64,000 nt of DNA from Gammaproteobacteria bacterium (lineage in GTDB: Bacteria; Pseudomonadota; Gammaproteobacteria; Eutrophobiales; Eutrophobiaceae), in NCBI GenBank assembly GCA_030829985.1, contig JAURNW010000027.1:1-64000 (forward strand), in the 5' to 3' direction. The first letter of the stretch is position 1. Every line of letters starts with the position of its first letter. Below are positions 1 through 8,682 of the stretch, one piece after another. The notes beneath the pieces were generated by a model. It was not told the origin of the DNA and did no database searches. It saw only the letters and a list, made by a program, of their open reading frames with translations. Position numbers and translations under genes: made by a program.

Positions 1-2
1 AA

Positions 3-74
3 CGTGCATTGATTAAACAAAATACCTTGGCACTACGTAAACAGATGCATTACGATAAACAACACATTAACTAA
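3..74 (+). CDS. Possible 3' end of a truncated reading frame
   Basis: One frame stays open from the window edge for 23 codons to a TAA at 72-74. The residues are basic and polar and end in KQHIN. The start lies outside the window and no family is recognisable from so few residues, so this could be the C-terminus of a real gene or chance. It would be convergent with the small minus-strand frame at 96-254. Confidence 0.25.
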   Translation, partial: RALIKQNTLALRKQMHYDKQHIN

Positions 75-95
75 CCCGATGAACCGATCTGTCTC

Positions 96-254
96 TTAGT
101 TTATGCCGCTCTTTGTCCAAAAGGTTTTGACGACGTACACTGTAGCATTAACAACTTCATCTACAACTTCACCAACAACGGAACCACTATCATTAGCATA
201 GAGTGAATTCGATAACATTAATAAGAACAAAACAGTGGACAGGAAGAATTTCAT
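96..254 (-). CDS. Small putative secreted peptide, 52 aa
   Basis: This frame starts at ATG 254-252 and stops with TAA at 98-96. The first 20 residues look like a signal peptide: MKFF, a leucine-rich core, then a small-residue cleavage region ending LYA before N21. The mature part would be about 32 residues, rich in valine, with an acidic middle (VGEVVDEVV) and ending KSGIN. A Shine-Dalgarno-like AAGAGGT lies about 8 bases upstream. A perfect 15-bp palindrome sits at 279-293. No family is recognised and no function is assigned. It may be a small periplasmic protein, or a chance frame with a good start. Confidence 0.5.
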   Translation of the reverse strand: MKFFLSTVLFLLMLSNSLYANDSGSVVGEVVDEVVNATVYVVKTFWTKSGIN

Positions 255-278
255 GTTGGTACCTCTTAATTTTTAGAA

Positions 279-293
279 TAATTAGTCTAATTA
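279..293. repeat. 15-bp palindrome upstream of the small secreted-peptide frame
   Basis: TAATTAG-T-CTAATTA is a perfect inverted repeat in very AT-rich DNA, 25 bases upstream of the ATG at 254. Its position would suit an operator over a promoter. AT-rich palindromes also arise by chance. Confidence 0.35.
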
Positions 294-403
294 GAATTTT
301 TCAAAAAGTATGTGATTATTATCTCAAATAATAAATAATACGAAAATAATCTATGGGACAATGGGACAGCATTAGAATTGAAATGTCTTGAAAGCCTTTA
401 AAA

Positions 404-480
404 TGGCGCGCCCGGAGAGATTCGAACTCCCGACCCCCTAGTTCGTAGCCAGGTACTCTATCCAACTGAGCTACGGGCGC
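404..480 (-). tRNA. tRNA-Arg(ACG)
   Basis: A complete 77-nt cloverleaf is read on the minus strand from 480 to 404. The acceptor stem GCGCCCG (480-474) pairs with CGGGCGC (414-408). The discriminator is G and CCA is encoded at 406-404. The anticodon loop is CTACGAA with anticodon ACG, on a CCTGG/CTAGG stem with one G-T pair. The T arm contains TTCGAAT. After A34-to-inosine editing by TadA (encoded at 8212-8667) it would read CGU, CGC and CGA. Confidence 0.95.
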
Positions 481-569
481 GTTGTTTGAAACTGCTATGT
501 TGTTAACCTTGTTACTATATCTTGGAACTCTACGAGTTGCTGTGCTCTCGTCGCCTTTGAGGCATCACT

Positions 570-607
570 TGTGCATGCTGTACATCGTCCACTGAGCTAC
601 GGGCACG
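570..607 (-). pseudogene. tRNA-Arg-like 5' half remnant
   Basis: The plus-strand bases at 588-606 nearly repeat the 5' end of the tRNA-Arg gene at 461-480, with one deletion and one substitution. The similarity extends weakly through the D arm (GTACATCGTCC against GTACTCTATCC). On the minus strand it gives an acceptor 5' strand and a D stem, but no matching anticodon stem, T arm or acceptor 3' strand follows. It lies between two intact tRNA genes and looks like a decayed partial duplication. Confidence 0.65.
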
Positions 608-652
608 TATTTTAGAACGGCGAATAATATAGAACTTCGATTTTTAGTCAAA

Positions 653-744
653 TGGCGGAGAGAGAGGGATTCGAACCCTCGATACGGGATAAACCGTATA
701 CTCCCTTAGCAGGGGAGCGCCTTCAGCCGCTCGGCCACCTCTCC
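653..744 (-). tRNA. tRNA-Ser(GCT)
   Basis: A 92-nt class II tRNA is read on the minus strand from 744. The acceptor GGAGAGG pairs with TCTCTCC, the discriminator is G and CCA is encoded at 655-653. The anticodon loop holds GCT within CTCCCC...GGGAG. A long variable arm (TACGGTTTATCCCGTA) and a TTCGAAT T loop are present. It decodes AGC/AGU. Its place just after csrA is typical of gammaproteobacteria. Confidence 0.97.
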
Positions 745-890
745 ATTTATACCTACATTACGATAATTTTTTTACAGAAATTACAATAACAAAACTTTAT
801 TAAGCAATAATCCAGGGCAACAAAGTACAATTACATGAAAAATACGAGGTAAAACTATTAATGGTAATAATTATTTAATCTGTCTGGTGC

Positions 891-1070
891 TCAAACTTCA
901 TCCGTTTTTTCATCCTGAATACGGTCATAAATCTCTTCCCGATGAACCGCAACATCTTTTGGCGCATTCACACCGATACGAACCTGATTACCTCGAATCC
1001 CTAACACCGTAACGTTTACATCGTCTCCAATCATCAACGATTCGCCAACTCGTCGTGTTAATATCAACAT
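891..1070 (-). CDS. csrA: Carbon storage regulator CsrA
   Basis: CsrA is a small dimeric RNA-binding protein that binds GGA-containing hairpins near start codons and controls translation and mRNA stability. The 59-residue frame starts [18 protein letters not shown] and contains the [19 protein letters not shown] core, including the RNA-binding VHREEI segment near residue 42. Length is normal for the family. A strong ribosome-binding site (AGGAGA) lies about 8 bases upstream of ATG 1070. It follows lysC in the recA-recX-alaS-lysC-csrA order and precedes tRNA-Ser, a context conserved in many gammaproteobacteria. Confidence 0.96.
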   Translation of the reverse strand: MLILTRRVGESLMIGDDVNVTVLGIRGNQVRIGVNAPKDVAVHREEIYDRIQDEKTDEV

Positions 1071-1201
1071 CTCAATTCTCCTAAATCTTCCCTAAAGTTC
1101 TGTGCGTCCATTATATTATTATAAATACAGTCCCTAAACATAATCACTGTTTCTTAAGTATTATGATATTTCTTCACCATAACATACTAGTCGGGCACTA
1201 A

Positions 1202-2437
1202 TTATTTGCTATCTAAGATAGCGCCGCCATCCAGACCAAAGGCCGAATGTAATGTTCGAACTCCTAACTCTAAATATTTTTCGGCCACTACAACAGAGAC
1301 CTTGATTTCCGAGGTAGATATCATTTGAATATTTATGCCCTCATCAGCCAATGCCTTAAACATTGTACTGGCTATTCCAGCATGTGAGCGCATACCGACA
1401 CCTACCACAGAAATTTTTACTATCTTATTATCACCCGAAACGTCCTTCGCATCGATAGCTTTTGCAGTTTTCTTTAAAATTGCCAAAGCATTATCAAAAT
1501 CATTACGATTCACAGTAAATGTAAAGTCCGTACTATTATCCAACCCCACATTTTGCACGATCATATCGACTTCAATATTAGCATCTGCAATTGGTCCGAG
1601 TATTTGAGATGCAATACCTGGCTTGTCTGGCACACCCACAATGGTCAGCTTTGCCTCATCACGATTGTGGGCAATACCTGATATCAAAGCCGCTTCCATA
1701 TTTTCATCCTCATCGGTTATCAACGTGCCCGGACCTTCTTTAAAGCTCGATAAAACACGCAAATTAACATTATATTTTCTGGCAAACTCAACTGACCTAA
1801 TCTGTAAAACTTTGGAGCCAAGACTCGCCATTTCCAACATTTCTTCGTAAGTAATTACCGGTAAACGTTGTGCGTTGTCGACTATTCTTGGATCTGCGGT
1901 ATATACACCGTCAACATCCGTATAAATTCTGCATTCATCTGCTTTTAAAGCCGCGGCCATTGCCACTGCTGTTGTATCAGAACCGCCACGACCTAAAGTC
2001 GTGATGTTCCCGTCTTCATCGACGCCCTGAAAACCGGCAACAACGACAATATTACCTTCGTGCAACTTCTTATGCACCCGTGCCGAGTCGATATCGACAA
2101 TCCGCGCCTTATTATGTTCATTGTCTGTCCGAATATGTACTTGCCCGCCGGTATAGGAAACCGCAGGGTAACCTTTTTCCGCCAGCGCCATACTCAGCAA
2201 TGCTATCGTGACTTGTTCACCGGTCGATAAAAGCACATCGAGTTCTCTGGGCGTAGGAGTATGCGAAAGACTTTTTGCAAGCAACAAAAGACGATCAGTT
2301 TCACCACTCATAGCAGATACAACAACCACTATCTGGTGACCCTGTTTTTTTGATTCGATTACCTTGTCGGCAACTGCTTGAATTCGCTCAATTGTGCCAA
2401 CGGAAGTACCGCCGTATTTTTGGACTATTAATGCCAT
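1202..2437 (-). CDS. lysC: Aspartate kinase
   Basis: Aspartate kinase phosphorylates L-aspartate at the first step of the lysine, threonine, methionine and diaminopimelate pathway, so it also feeds peptidoglycan synthesis. The 411-residue protein opens with the KYGGTSVG nucleotide-binding motif (residues 7-14). Its amino-acid kinase domain includes GRGGSDTTAVA and ends near residue 250. Two ACT domains follow (roughly 265-340 and 345-405), the expected site of feedback inhibition by lysine and/or threonine. Length and layout fit the monofunctional class with no fused homoserine dehydrogenase. It lies 62 bases downstream of alaS and 131 bases upstream of csrA. Confidence 0.95.
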   Translation of the reverse strand: MALIVQKYGGTSVGTIERIQAVADKVIESKKQGHQIVVVVSAMSGETDRLLLLAKSLSHTPTPRELDVLLSTGEQVTIALLSMALAEKGYPAVSYTGGQVHIRTDNEHNKARIVDIDSARVHKKLHEGNIVVVAGFQGVDEDGNITTLGRGGSDTTAVAMAAALKADECRIYTDVDGVYTADPRIVDNAQRLPVITYEEMLEMASLGSKVLQIRSVEFARKYNVNLRVLSSFKEGPGTLITDEDENMEAALISGIAHNRDEAKLTIVGVPDKPGIASQILGPIADANIEVDMIVQNVGLDNSTDFTFTVNRNDFDNALAILKKTAKAIDAKDVSGDNKIVKISVVGVGMRSHAGIASTMFKALADEGINIQMISTSEIKVSVVVAEKYLELGVRTLHSAFGLDGGAILDSK

Positions 2438-2499
2438 ATATTGCTTCTATAAAAAGGCGTGCGATTCTAGCTGAACTGGAAGATATAAGAAATAGAAAA

Positions 2500-5106
2500 T
2501 CAGGTTGAAATTTGGCTACGAATCCAGTCCGGAACATTTTTCAGCGCTTCTTCCAGTCCTGAAGGGTCATTCCCGCCAGCTTGAGCCATATCCGGTCGCC
2601 CACCGCCTTTCCCACCGACTTGTTGCGCAACAAAATTCACTAAATCACCCGCTTTGATGCGTTTTGTCGTATCGTCAGTCACACCAGCAACTAAACTCAC
2701 CTTGGAATCCGTAACTGTCGCTAATATCAAGGCTGCTGTACCCAATTTGTTTTTCAATTGGTCGACTGTATCGCGTAAGGTTTTAGGATCAACACCTTCA
2801 AGCAATTTGGCGATAACCTTGATGCCATCAATTGATTCTGCTTCATTGAGCATATCCGAACCCGCGCTACTCGCCAGTTTTCCTTTGAGTTGTTCCAGTT
2901 CTTTTTCAAGTTTACGGGTTTTATCCATCTGTAAAGTCAGTCTGGAGTCAACCGACTCTATATCGGTTTTTAATATTTCAGCTATTCGTTGTAGTTTAAA
3001 TTCAGCATTTTCGATCCAGTTCAAAGCACCAATACCAGTGACTGCTTCGATTCGTCTTATACCTGAAGCAGTACCTGATTCAGAGACAATTTTGAAAAAA
3101 CCAATATCACCCGCACGTTCAACATGCGTGCCACCACAAAGTTCGGATGAGAAATCACCACCGATATTCAGGACACGAACGGTATCTTCATATTTTTCAC
3201 CGAATAATGACATCGCACCGGACGCTTTTGCATTGTCGAGTGACATAATTTGAACCTGAGTTGCTTCATTTTTCAGAATTTGTGAATTAACCAGTCGTTC
3301 AATTTCCTGAATCTGTTGTTTTGTTAATGGCTCGTTATGCGAAAAATCAAAACGCAATCGATCATCGGCAACTAATGAACCCTTTTGCAACACATGATCA
3401 CCCAGCAGCTCGCGTAATGCAGTATGTAATAAATGCGTCGCGGAATGGTTGCGCATGATGTCGATGCGTCTTATTTGGTCTACCGACGCGGTGACAACAT
3501 CACCTACATTGATATTGCCTGTTCTAAGAACACCCAAATGTATATGCGATAATCCTTGCTTCTTGGTGTCTTCAACCTCAAAAAATACATCACCGGCAAA
3601 CAATTCGCCTTTATCACCAACTTGACCACCGGACTGTGCATAAAAGGGTGTTTCTAATAAGATCACGCCACCAATATCGCCTTGCATTAAAGTTTTTACA
3701 TTTCGACCATCTTGATAAAGTGCGATTACAGTCGTTTTTTGTTGTAAACGATCGTAACCGGAAAACGAACTCACCAAACTTTCATCCGCATCAACCGAGA
3801 CACCCACATCAAACTTGCTCGCAGCACGTGCGCGTTGGCGCTGCTCGGCCATAGCTTTATTAAAACCATCCATATCAACTTTCAGGTTTCGTTCACGTGC
3901 AATATCTGCCGTCAAATCAAAGGGGAAACCGTAGGTATCATACAAACGAAATACATCTTCCCCCTGAATAACATCACCACCCATTTTACTGGTTACGTCT
4001 TGTAAAACTTTTAAGCCTTGCTCAAGTGTTTCAGCAAAACGTTCCTCTTCATTTAATAATACTCTTTCAATATTTAATCTTGATCTAATTAACTCAGGGT
4101 ATGCATCGCCCATCACTGCTTCGAGCGTCTCAACCAACTTATAAAAGAACGCTTCTTTAAAACCAAGTTTATTACCATGACGTATTGCACGACGTATTAT
4201 CCTGCGCAGAACATAACCACGACCTTCATTTGACGGAATAACACCATCAGCAATTAAGAATGAACATGAGCGTATATGATCTGCCACTACCTGACATGAG
4301 ATGACATCAAGCTCATCATTCCCTGCAAGCTCTTTTATTGACTCAATAATTTTTTCAAACAACTCAATTTCATAATTATTATGTACATCTTGCATGACCG
4401 CAGTAATGCGCTCCAACCCCATGCCAGTATCTACCGAGGGGTGCGGTATAGGCTTGAGTGTTCCATCTGCGTCACGATCATATTGGGTAAATACCAGATT
4501 CCAGATTTCAATATAACGATCTAGATCGGCATCTTTTGAACCCGGTGGCCCGCCAGGAATATCCTTTCCATGGTCGTAAAAAATTTCACTGCATGGCCCG
4601 CATGGACCCGTATCGCCCATAGACCAGAAATTATCTTTTTCTCCGCAACGACTAAAGCGATCCGCTGAAACGCCAATTTCCTTTAACCAGATATCCGCTG
4701 CCTCGTCATCATCTTCAAATACTGTTATCCATAATCTGGATTCAGGTATTTTTAATTCTTTGGTTAAATATTCCCAGGCATAAGTGATCGCTTCACGTTT
4801 GAAATAGTCACCAAAACTGAAATTGCCCAGCATTTCGAAAAAGGTGTGATGACGTGCGGTATAACCTACATTTTCAAGGTCATTATGCTTACCACCCGCC
4901 CTTACGCAGCGTTGAGATGATGCCGCACGTTTGTAAGCCCGGCGTTCTCTGCCTAGAAAGACATCCTTAAACTGCACCATACCTGCATTGGTAAATAACA
5001 AGGTCGGGTCATTAGACGGCACTAGTGAACTACTAGGAACTATTTCGTGATCTTTGGATTTAAAGAAGTCGAGAAAAGACTTGCGAATATCATTACTGGT
5101 TTTCAT
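2500..5106 (-). CDS. alaS: Alanyl-tRNA synthetase
   Basis: AlaRS charges tRNA-Ala with alanine in the cytoplasm. The 868-residue protein is near the usual length. The N-terminal class II catalytic domain carries [12 protein letters not shown] (motif 1 region, residues 39-50). The editing domain has the zinc and hydrolytic residues HSATHLLH (around residue 554) and CGGTHV (around 656), which clear Ser- and Gly-tRNA-Ala. The C-terminal C-Ala/DHHA1 domain ends with the glycine-rich [15 protein letters not shown]. It starts 8 bases after recX, as in many gammaproteobacteria, and is probably cotranscribed with recA-recX. Confidence 0.97.
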   Translation of the reverse strand: MKTSNDIRKSFLDFFKSKDHEIVPSSSLVPSNDPTLLFTNAGMVQFKDVFLGRERRAYKRAASSQRCVRAGGKHNDLENVGYTARHHTFFEMLGNFSFGDYFKREAITYAWEYLTKELKIPESRLWITVFEDDDEAADIWLKEIGVSADRFSRCGEKDNFWSMGDTGPCGPCSEIFYDHGKDIPGGPPGSKDADLDRYIEIWNLVFTQYDRDADGTLKPIPHPSVDTGMGLERITAVMQDVHNNYEIELFEKIIESIKELAGNDELDVISCQVVADHIRSCSFLIADGVIPSNEGRGYVLRRIIRRAIRHGNKLGFKEAFFYKLVETLEAVMGDAYPELIRSRLNIERVLLNEEERFAETLEQGLKVLQDVTSKMGGDVIQGEDVFRLYDTYGFPFDLTADIARERNLKVDMDGFNKAMAEQRQRARAASKFDVGVSVDADESLVSSFSGYDRLQQKTTVIALYQDGRNVKTLMQGDIGGVILLETPFYAQSGGQVGDKGELFAGDVFFEVEDTKKQGLSHIHLGVLRTGNINVGDVVTASVDQIRRIDIMRNHSATHLLHTALRELLGDHVLQKGSLVADDRLRFDFSHNEPLTKQQIQEIERLVNSQILKNEATQVQIMSLDNAKASGAMSLFGEKYEDTVRVLNIGGDFSSELCGGTHVERAGDIGFFKIVSESGTASGIRRIEAVTGIGALNWIENAEFKLQRIAEILKTDIESVDSRLTLQMDKTRKLEKELEQLKGKLASSAGSDMLNEAESIDGIKVIAKLLEGVDPKTLRDTVDQLKNKLGTAALILATVTDSKVSLVAGVTDDTTKRIKAGDLVNFVAQQVGGKGGGRPDMAQAGGNDPSGLEEALKNVPDWIRSQIST

Positions 5107-5114
5107 TAATAATT

Positions 5115-5555
5115 CTATCTGAAAAGTTGATTAATAAGTTCGGTGTTAAAACCGCGACTATATAAGAAACGTAGCTGTTTTGCTTTCTTTTGGTAATCAT
5201 CCGGTATCGAATCACCAAATTTTTTTAGCCTTACTTCGTTTGCCAATGATAACCAGTCGAAGGACTCAGCAGTTAATGCATTATCAATCAAAGCTTGATC
5301 AACACCACGTTGCCTTAATTCCTGCTGAATCTTTATAGGCCCCTGCCCCATGCCAATTCGATGATGAACAAAACTTTCAGCAAAACGTTCATCACTCTGC
5401 AATCCTTCACTTGCAAGTTTCTCGAGCAACTCTTCAATTAACGCTTCATCATCACAGCGACGTGCAAGTTTATGTTGCAGTTCCTTGCGACTATGTTCAC
5501 GTCTTGCCAGGAAGTCACAGGCGCGTTGTAAGACTTCCTGGCGTTCTGTACTCAG
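5115..5555 (-). CDS. recX: RecX regulatory protein, probable CTG start
   Basis: RecX binds RecA filaments and restrains their extension and activities. The frame encodes typical RecX three-helix repeats: [19 protein letters not shown] near residues 15-33, then [30 protein letters not shown]. Full similarity begins right at the recA stop, but the frame has no ATG, GTG or TTG before a TTG at 5429, which would remove the conserved first 42 residues. The best start is CTG at 5555-5553, overlapping the recA TGA (CTGA) and preceded by AGAGGT seven bases upstream. That gives 146 aa, a normal length. Translational coupling to recA is inferred; the exact start is uncertain. Confidence 0.88.
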   Translation of the reverse strand: MSTERQEVLQRACDFLARREHSRKELQHKLARRCDDEALIEELLEKLASEGLQSDERFAESFVHHRIGMGQGPIKIQQELRQRGVDQALIDNALTAESFDWLSLANEVRLKKFGDSIPDDYQKKAKQLRFLYSRGFNTELINQLFR

Positions 5556-6619
5556 GCGATTACCTCTTCTTCATCAAGCGCTTCCGCCGCGACTTCTTCC
5601 GCACTTACCGGAATGGATGGTAACAGTTTTTCCCTGATCAATGCTTCAATTTCCTGAGCCATTTTAGGGTTTTCTTTTAGATAATTACGCACATTATCCT
5701 TACCCTGACCGATACGTTCATCCCCGTAGCTATACCAGGCACCGGCCTTGTCTATAAGATCCAGCTTGACGCCTAAATCGATGACTTCACCTAGTCTTGA
5801 AATGCCTTCACCGTAAAGTATGTCGAATTCTGCCTGTTTAAAGGGAGGTGCAATTTTATTCTTAACTACTTTCACGCGTGTTTCATTACCAACAACTTCC
5901 TCACCTTTTTTGATAGCGCCAATTCTTCTAATATCCAGACGTACAGAAGCATAAAACTTTAACGCATTACCACCTGTTGTGGTCTCAGGACTACCAAACA
6001 TAACACCAATTTTCATACGAATCTGGTTGATAAAGATAACGCAACAGTTGGCGCGCTTGATATTTCCGGTTAACTTTCTCAATGCTTGAGACATTAAACG
6101 GGCAGCGAGCCCCATGTGTGAATCGCCCATCTCACCTTCAATTTCTGCTTTTGGCACTAGTGCAGCAACTGAGTCAATAACGACAAGCTCAACAGCACCA
6201 CTTCGCACTAACATGTCACAGATCTCCAATGCCTGTTCGCCGGTATCCGGTTGAGAAACCAAGAGTTCATCAATATTGACACCAAGTTTCTCGGCATAGA
6301 CCGGATCAAGCGCATGCTCCGCATCAATAAAAGCACAGGTTTTACCCTGTTTTTGAGCTTCAGCAATAGCTGACAAGGTTAATGTTGTTTTACCGGAAGA
6401 CTCTGGGCCATAGATTTCAACAACACGGCCATAAGGCAATCCACCTGCTCCCAATGCTATATCAAGACCCAATGAACCGGTGCTGACTGTCGGTATTTTT
6501 GCGACCGGTTGGTCACCCATTTTCATAACCGAGCCTTTACCAAATTGTTTTTCAATCTGGCTCAGTGCCATTGATAATGCTCTTTTTTTATCTTCTTCAA
6601 CCTTGTCTGCGTTTGCCAT
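5552..6619 (-). CDS. recA: Recombinase RecA
   Basis: RecA forms ATP-dependent filaments on single-stranded DNA, drives homologous pairing and strand exchange, and stimulates LexA self-cleavage. The 355-residue protein has Walker [10 protein letters not shown] (71-79), the [10 protein letters not shown] region (Walker B), the L2 loop [20 protein letters not shown] and an acidic C-terminal tail ending EEEVIA. Length and motifs are canonical. It is the promoter-proximal gene of recA-recX-alaS-lysC-csrA and is divergent from a WYL regulator. I see no enterobacterial-type CTG-N10-CAG LexA box in the upstream 200 bases, but there are TAGTA/TACTA inverted repeats. Confidence 0.98.
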   Translation of the reverse strand: MANADKVEEDKKRALSMALSQIEKQFGKGSVMKMGDQPVAKIPTVSTGSLGLDIALGAGGLPYGRVVEIYGPESSGKTTLTLSAIAEAQKQGKTCAFIDAEHALDPVYAEKLGVNIDELLVSQPDTGEQALEICDMLVRSGAVELVVIDSVAALVPKAEIEGEMGDSHMGLAARLMSQALRKLTGNIKRANCCVIFINQIRMKIGVMFGSPETTTGGNALKFYASVRLDIRRIGAIKKGEEVVGNETRVKVVKNKIAPPFKQAEFDILYGEGISRLGEVIDLGVKLDLIDKAGAWYSYGDERIGQGKDNVRNYLKENPKMAQEIEALIREKLLPSIPVSAEEVAAEALDEEEVIA

Positions 6620-6713
6620 GCTTATTCTCCATTTATTGCCTGATTAATATTCCGAAGCCATTCTCCGAACAGCTACCTTGGAAAGAACTATAGGCAATAC
6701 ATTTTTATATGTC

Positions 6714-6786
6714 AATACTTTTTATCACCTTAGTATTTTTTACTATGTAATATATTATATTAAGGTCTGGTCTGCTTTAGTATACT
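6714..6786. promoter_or_regulatory. Cluster of AGTAT/ATACT inverted repeats between recA and the WYL regulator
   Basis: The divergent recA/WYL intergenic region holds three related palindromes. AATACT-N12-AGTATT lies at 6714-6737. A perfect TAGTA-N5-TACTA lies at 6731-6745. A perfect AGTATACT lies at 6779-6786. The middle element is 107-126 bases upstream of recA and about 80 upstream of the WYL ATG. It is loosely like TTAG/CTAA-type LexA boxes remembered from Xanthomonadales, but the spacing differs. It may be an operator for LexA or for the WYL protein; the repeats are visible, the function is inference. Confidence 0.45.
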
Positions 6787-6826
6787 TTCGTGAATTCATT
6801 CATCTTTGGCACTATTTTGGAATCAA

Positions 6827-7699
6827 ATGCTAAACGAAATTAAATGGGCGACACGTCAGCGACTTCAATATATTGAACTGATGGCGTATTACACAGGTGT
6901 TGTGACACGTAGTGACGTGGCAAAGGCATTTGGAATCTCAGATGCAGCAGCAACTAAAGATTTGAAGTTCTATGGTGATATCGCCCCCGAGAACCTGTTA
7001 TACAAACATAATGTCTTCGGATTTGTTCCTACCCCGGGATTTAAGGAAGTGTTTGCTGATTTATCACCAGTGACAGTTTTACCGATGATTGAGGCTAATC
7101 TTACTGTTGTCGGAGGCCCAAATAAGGATAGTGCTGTTTTCGGGATTCCTGTTGATGGTCTGGCATTACCTAATAGATTGCCTGATAAATCAGTGCTGGC
7201 CGAGGTGACTCGCGCCATTCATAACCGAAAAAAACTACAAGTTAGTTATCATTCACTATCGCAAAGAACCCCAGATAAAAAAAGAATAATAGAACCACAC
7301 TCCCTAGCCAACACTGGTTTTCGTTGGCATGTCCGTGCCTACAACGAAGAGACGTTTGATTTTCGCGATTTCGTATTATCTCGGTTTGAAGACGCGCTCT
7401 GTCTAGACAAAGTGGCTGAATCCAGCATGCAATATGATGATGATTGGGTAGAGATCATTACCTTGAAACTCACACCACATCCGAAACTGGACGAAAAAAA
7501 CCGAACCAGCCTTTTGATCGACTACGGCAGTAATAACGAAATTATCGAAATCAGGATTAGACGGGCATTGATTGGCTATCTACTACAACAATTGGCTGTG
7601 GATACGACAAAAGATCATTCACTTAATCCCAAGAAATATCAATTGATAGTCCTTAATCGTGATGAAATTGAACCGTTTGCGAGTTGGGCGTTTAACTGA
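6827..7699 (+). CDS. WYL-domain transcriptional regulator, BrxR/CapW-like
   Basis: This 290-residue protein has an N-terminal winged helix (residues about 10-60, helix-turn-helix around VTRSDVAKAFGISDAAATKDL). A WYL domain (about 130-190) follows, with conserved-looking EPHSLANTGFRWHVRAY and FRDFVLSRF, and then a C-terminal WCX-like extension (about 205-285). This architecture matches the BrxR/CapW family, which represses phage-defence operons or responds to nucleic-acid ligands. No defence genes are adjacent: recA diverges upstream and pncC converges 12 bases downstream. ATG 6827 is chosen. A TTG seven codons upstream (6806) is in frame, but neither has a strong ribosome-binding site. The target is unknown. 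Confidence 0.85.
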   Translation: MLNEIKWATRQRLQYIELMAYYTGVVTRSDVAKAFGISDAAATKDLKFYGDIAPENLLYKHNVFGFVPTPGFKEVFADLSPVTVLPMIEANLTVVGGPNKDSAVFGIPVDGLALPNRLPDKSVLAEVTRAIHNRKKLQVSYHSLSQRTPDKKRIIEPHSLANTGFRWHVRAYNEETFDFRDFVLSRFEDALCLDKVAESSMQYDDDWVEIITLKLTPHPKLDEKNRTSLLIDYGSNNEIIEIRIRRALIGYLLQQLAVDTTKDHSLNPKKYQLIVLNRDEIEPFASWAFN

Positions 7700-7711
7700 C
7701 TTTAGGGGTAA

Positions 7712-8212
7712 TTATTCGGATTCTTTTTGCAATAAATCAACTAGTCCTTCCATTGCCAATAAACAAGCTTGTTCCCTTATCTTCAATCGATCACCTTTAA
7801 AACAGATTTTTGCTGTCTTCCCTATCTCATCGCGTTTAAACCACGCAAAACAGACTGTGCCAACCGGTTTCTCCTCTGTACCGCCATCGGGTCCGGCGAC
7901 TCCGGTAATTGAAACACTTATATCAGCGCGACTATTATCTAGTGCGCCTTTTGCCATGGCAATCGCCGTTTCTATACTGACTGCTCCAAATTCTTCAAGG
8001 GTCTCTATGGGAACACCAAGCATTTCTTGTTTTGACTCGTTTGAGTAAGTCACAAAACCACGTTCAAACCAGGCCGAACTGCCTGGGATACGAGTGATGG
8101 TTTCAGCAAGACCTCCACCTGTACAGGATTCAGCCGTAGTCAACCGAATGGATGACTTTAAAAATAATTCAGCGAGTTGTTCAGCTTGTCTTGTAGCAAC
8201 TTCACTCATCAT
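7712..8212 (-). CDS. pncC: Nicotinamide-nucleotide amidase, CinA C-terminal family
   Basis: PncC deamidates nicotinamide mononucleotide to nicotinate mononucleotide, recycling NMN made by NAD-dependent DNA ligase. The 166-residue protein is the stand-alone CinA C-terminal domain. It has TAESCTGGGLAETITRIPGS near residues 24-43, then FERGFVTYSNESKQEMLGV and SITGVAGPDGGT. The N-terminal molybdopterin-binding-like domain of full CinA is absent, as in E. coli PncC. Its ATG at 8212 overlaps the last base of the tadA stop (TAATG), so coupled translation is likely. A recA neighbour is common for cinA-family genes; here a regulator intervenes. Confidence 0.92.
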   Translation of the reverse strand: MMSEVATRQAEQLAELFLKSSIRLTTAESCTGGGLAETITRIPGSSAWFERGFVTYSNESKQEMLGVPIETLEEFGAVSIETAIAMAKGALDNSRADISVSITGVAGPDGGTEEKPVGTVCFAWFKRDEIGKTAKICFKGDRLKIREQACLLAMEGLVDLLQKESE

Positions 8213-8667
8213 TATTTCAATCTTTTTTCTTTAAAGAAATTTTGTATTAATGAACGACATTCATCTTCCATTACGCCCTTATCTATTACAACCTTATGAT
8301 TTAATTCTTCAGCTTGAAGTAGATTAAACACACTACCACAGGCTCCAGTCTTTAGATCTTCGACGGCATAAACAAGCTTTGTCAATCGTGAATGAACAAT
8401 TGCACCAGCACACATCGCACACGGTTCTAGTGTGACGTACATGGTCGCACCTGGAAGTCGATAATTTTTATTGGTTTGTCCGGCATGTCTTAATGCCATA
8501 ATTTCTGCATGTGCGGATGGATCATTAGATGAGATCGGTTGGTTCCAGCCCTCACCAATTATTTTTCCTTCAAGAACAATAACTGCACCGACAGGTACTT
8601 CATCCTGCTCCTTTGCATTTTGTGCTAATTCAAAAGCACGTTGCATCCAATAGGTATTTTCACTCAT
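8212..8667 (-). CDS. tadA: tRNA-specific adenosine deaminase
   Basis: TadA deaminates A34 of tRNA-Arg(ACG) to inosine, allowing one tRNA to read CGU, CGC and CGA. The 151-residue protein has the cytidine-deaminase-fold zinc motif HAE (H53, E55 in SAHAEIMALRHAG) and PCAMC (C83, C86). Length is typical. Its substrate tRNA-Arg(ACG) is encoded in this same window at 404-480. It lies 15 bases downstream of guaA and overlaps pncC by one base, so the four genes guaB-guaA-tadA-pncC look like one transcription unit. Confidence 0.95.
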   Translation of the reverse strand: MSENTYWMQRAFELAQNAKEQDEVPVGAVIVLEGKIIGEGWNQPISSNDPSAHAEIMALRHAGQTNKNYRLPGATMYVTLEPCAMCAGAIVHSRLTKLVYAVEDLKTGACGSVFNLLQAEELNHKVVIDKGVMEDECRSLIQNFFKEKRLK

Positions 8668-8682
8668 GCAATTAGCGAGGAA

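Noticed and set aside
404-744. Integrative-element attachment sites at the two tRNA genes
   Set aside because: No integrase gene and no repeat of a tRNA 3' end was seen; the only copied part is a 5' half.
2654-3253. Long open frames opposite alaS, and similar ones opposite pncC, fusA, rpoC, rplJ and others
   Set aside because: They mirror strong coding frames, lack ribosome-binding sites and show no domain pattern; treated as coding shadows.
6620-6826. Enterobacterial LexA box CTG-N10-CAG upstream of recA
   Set aside because: Every CTG on either strand was checked by eye and none has CAG at the right spacing; only the TAGTA/TACTA repeats remain.
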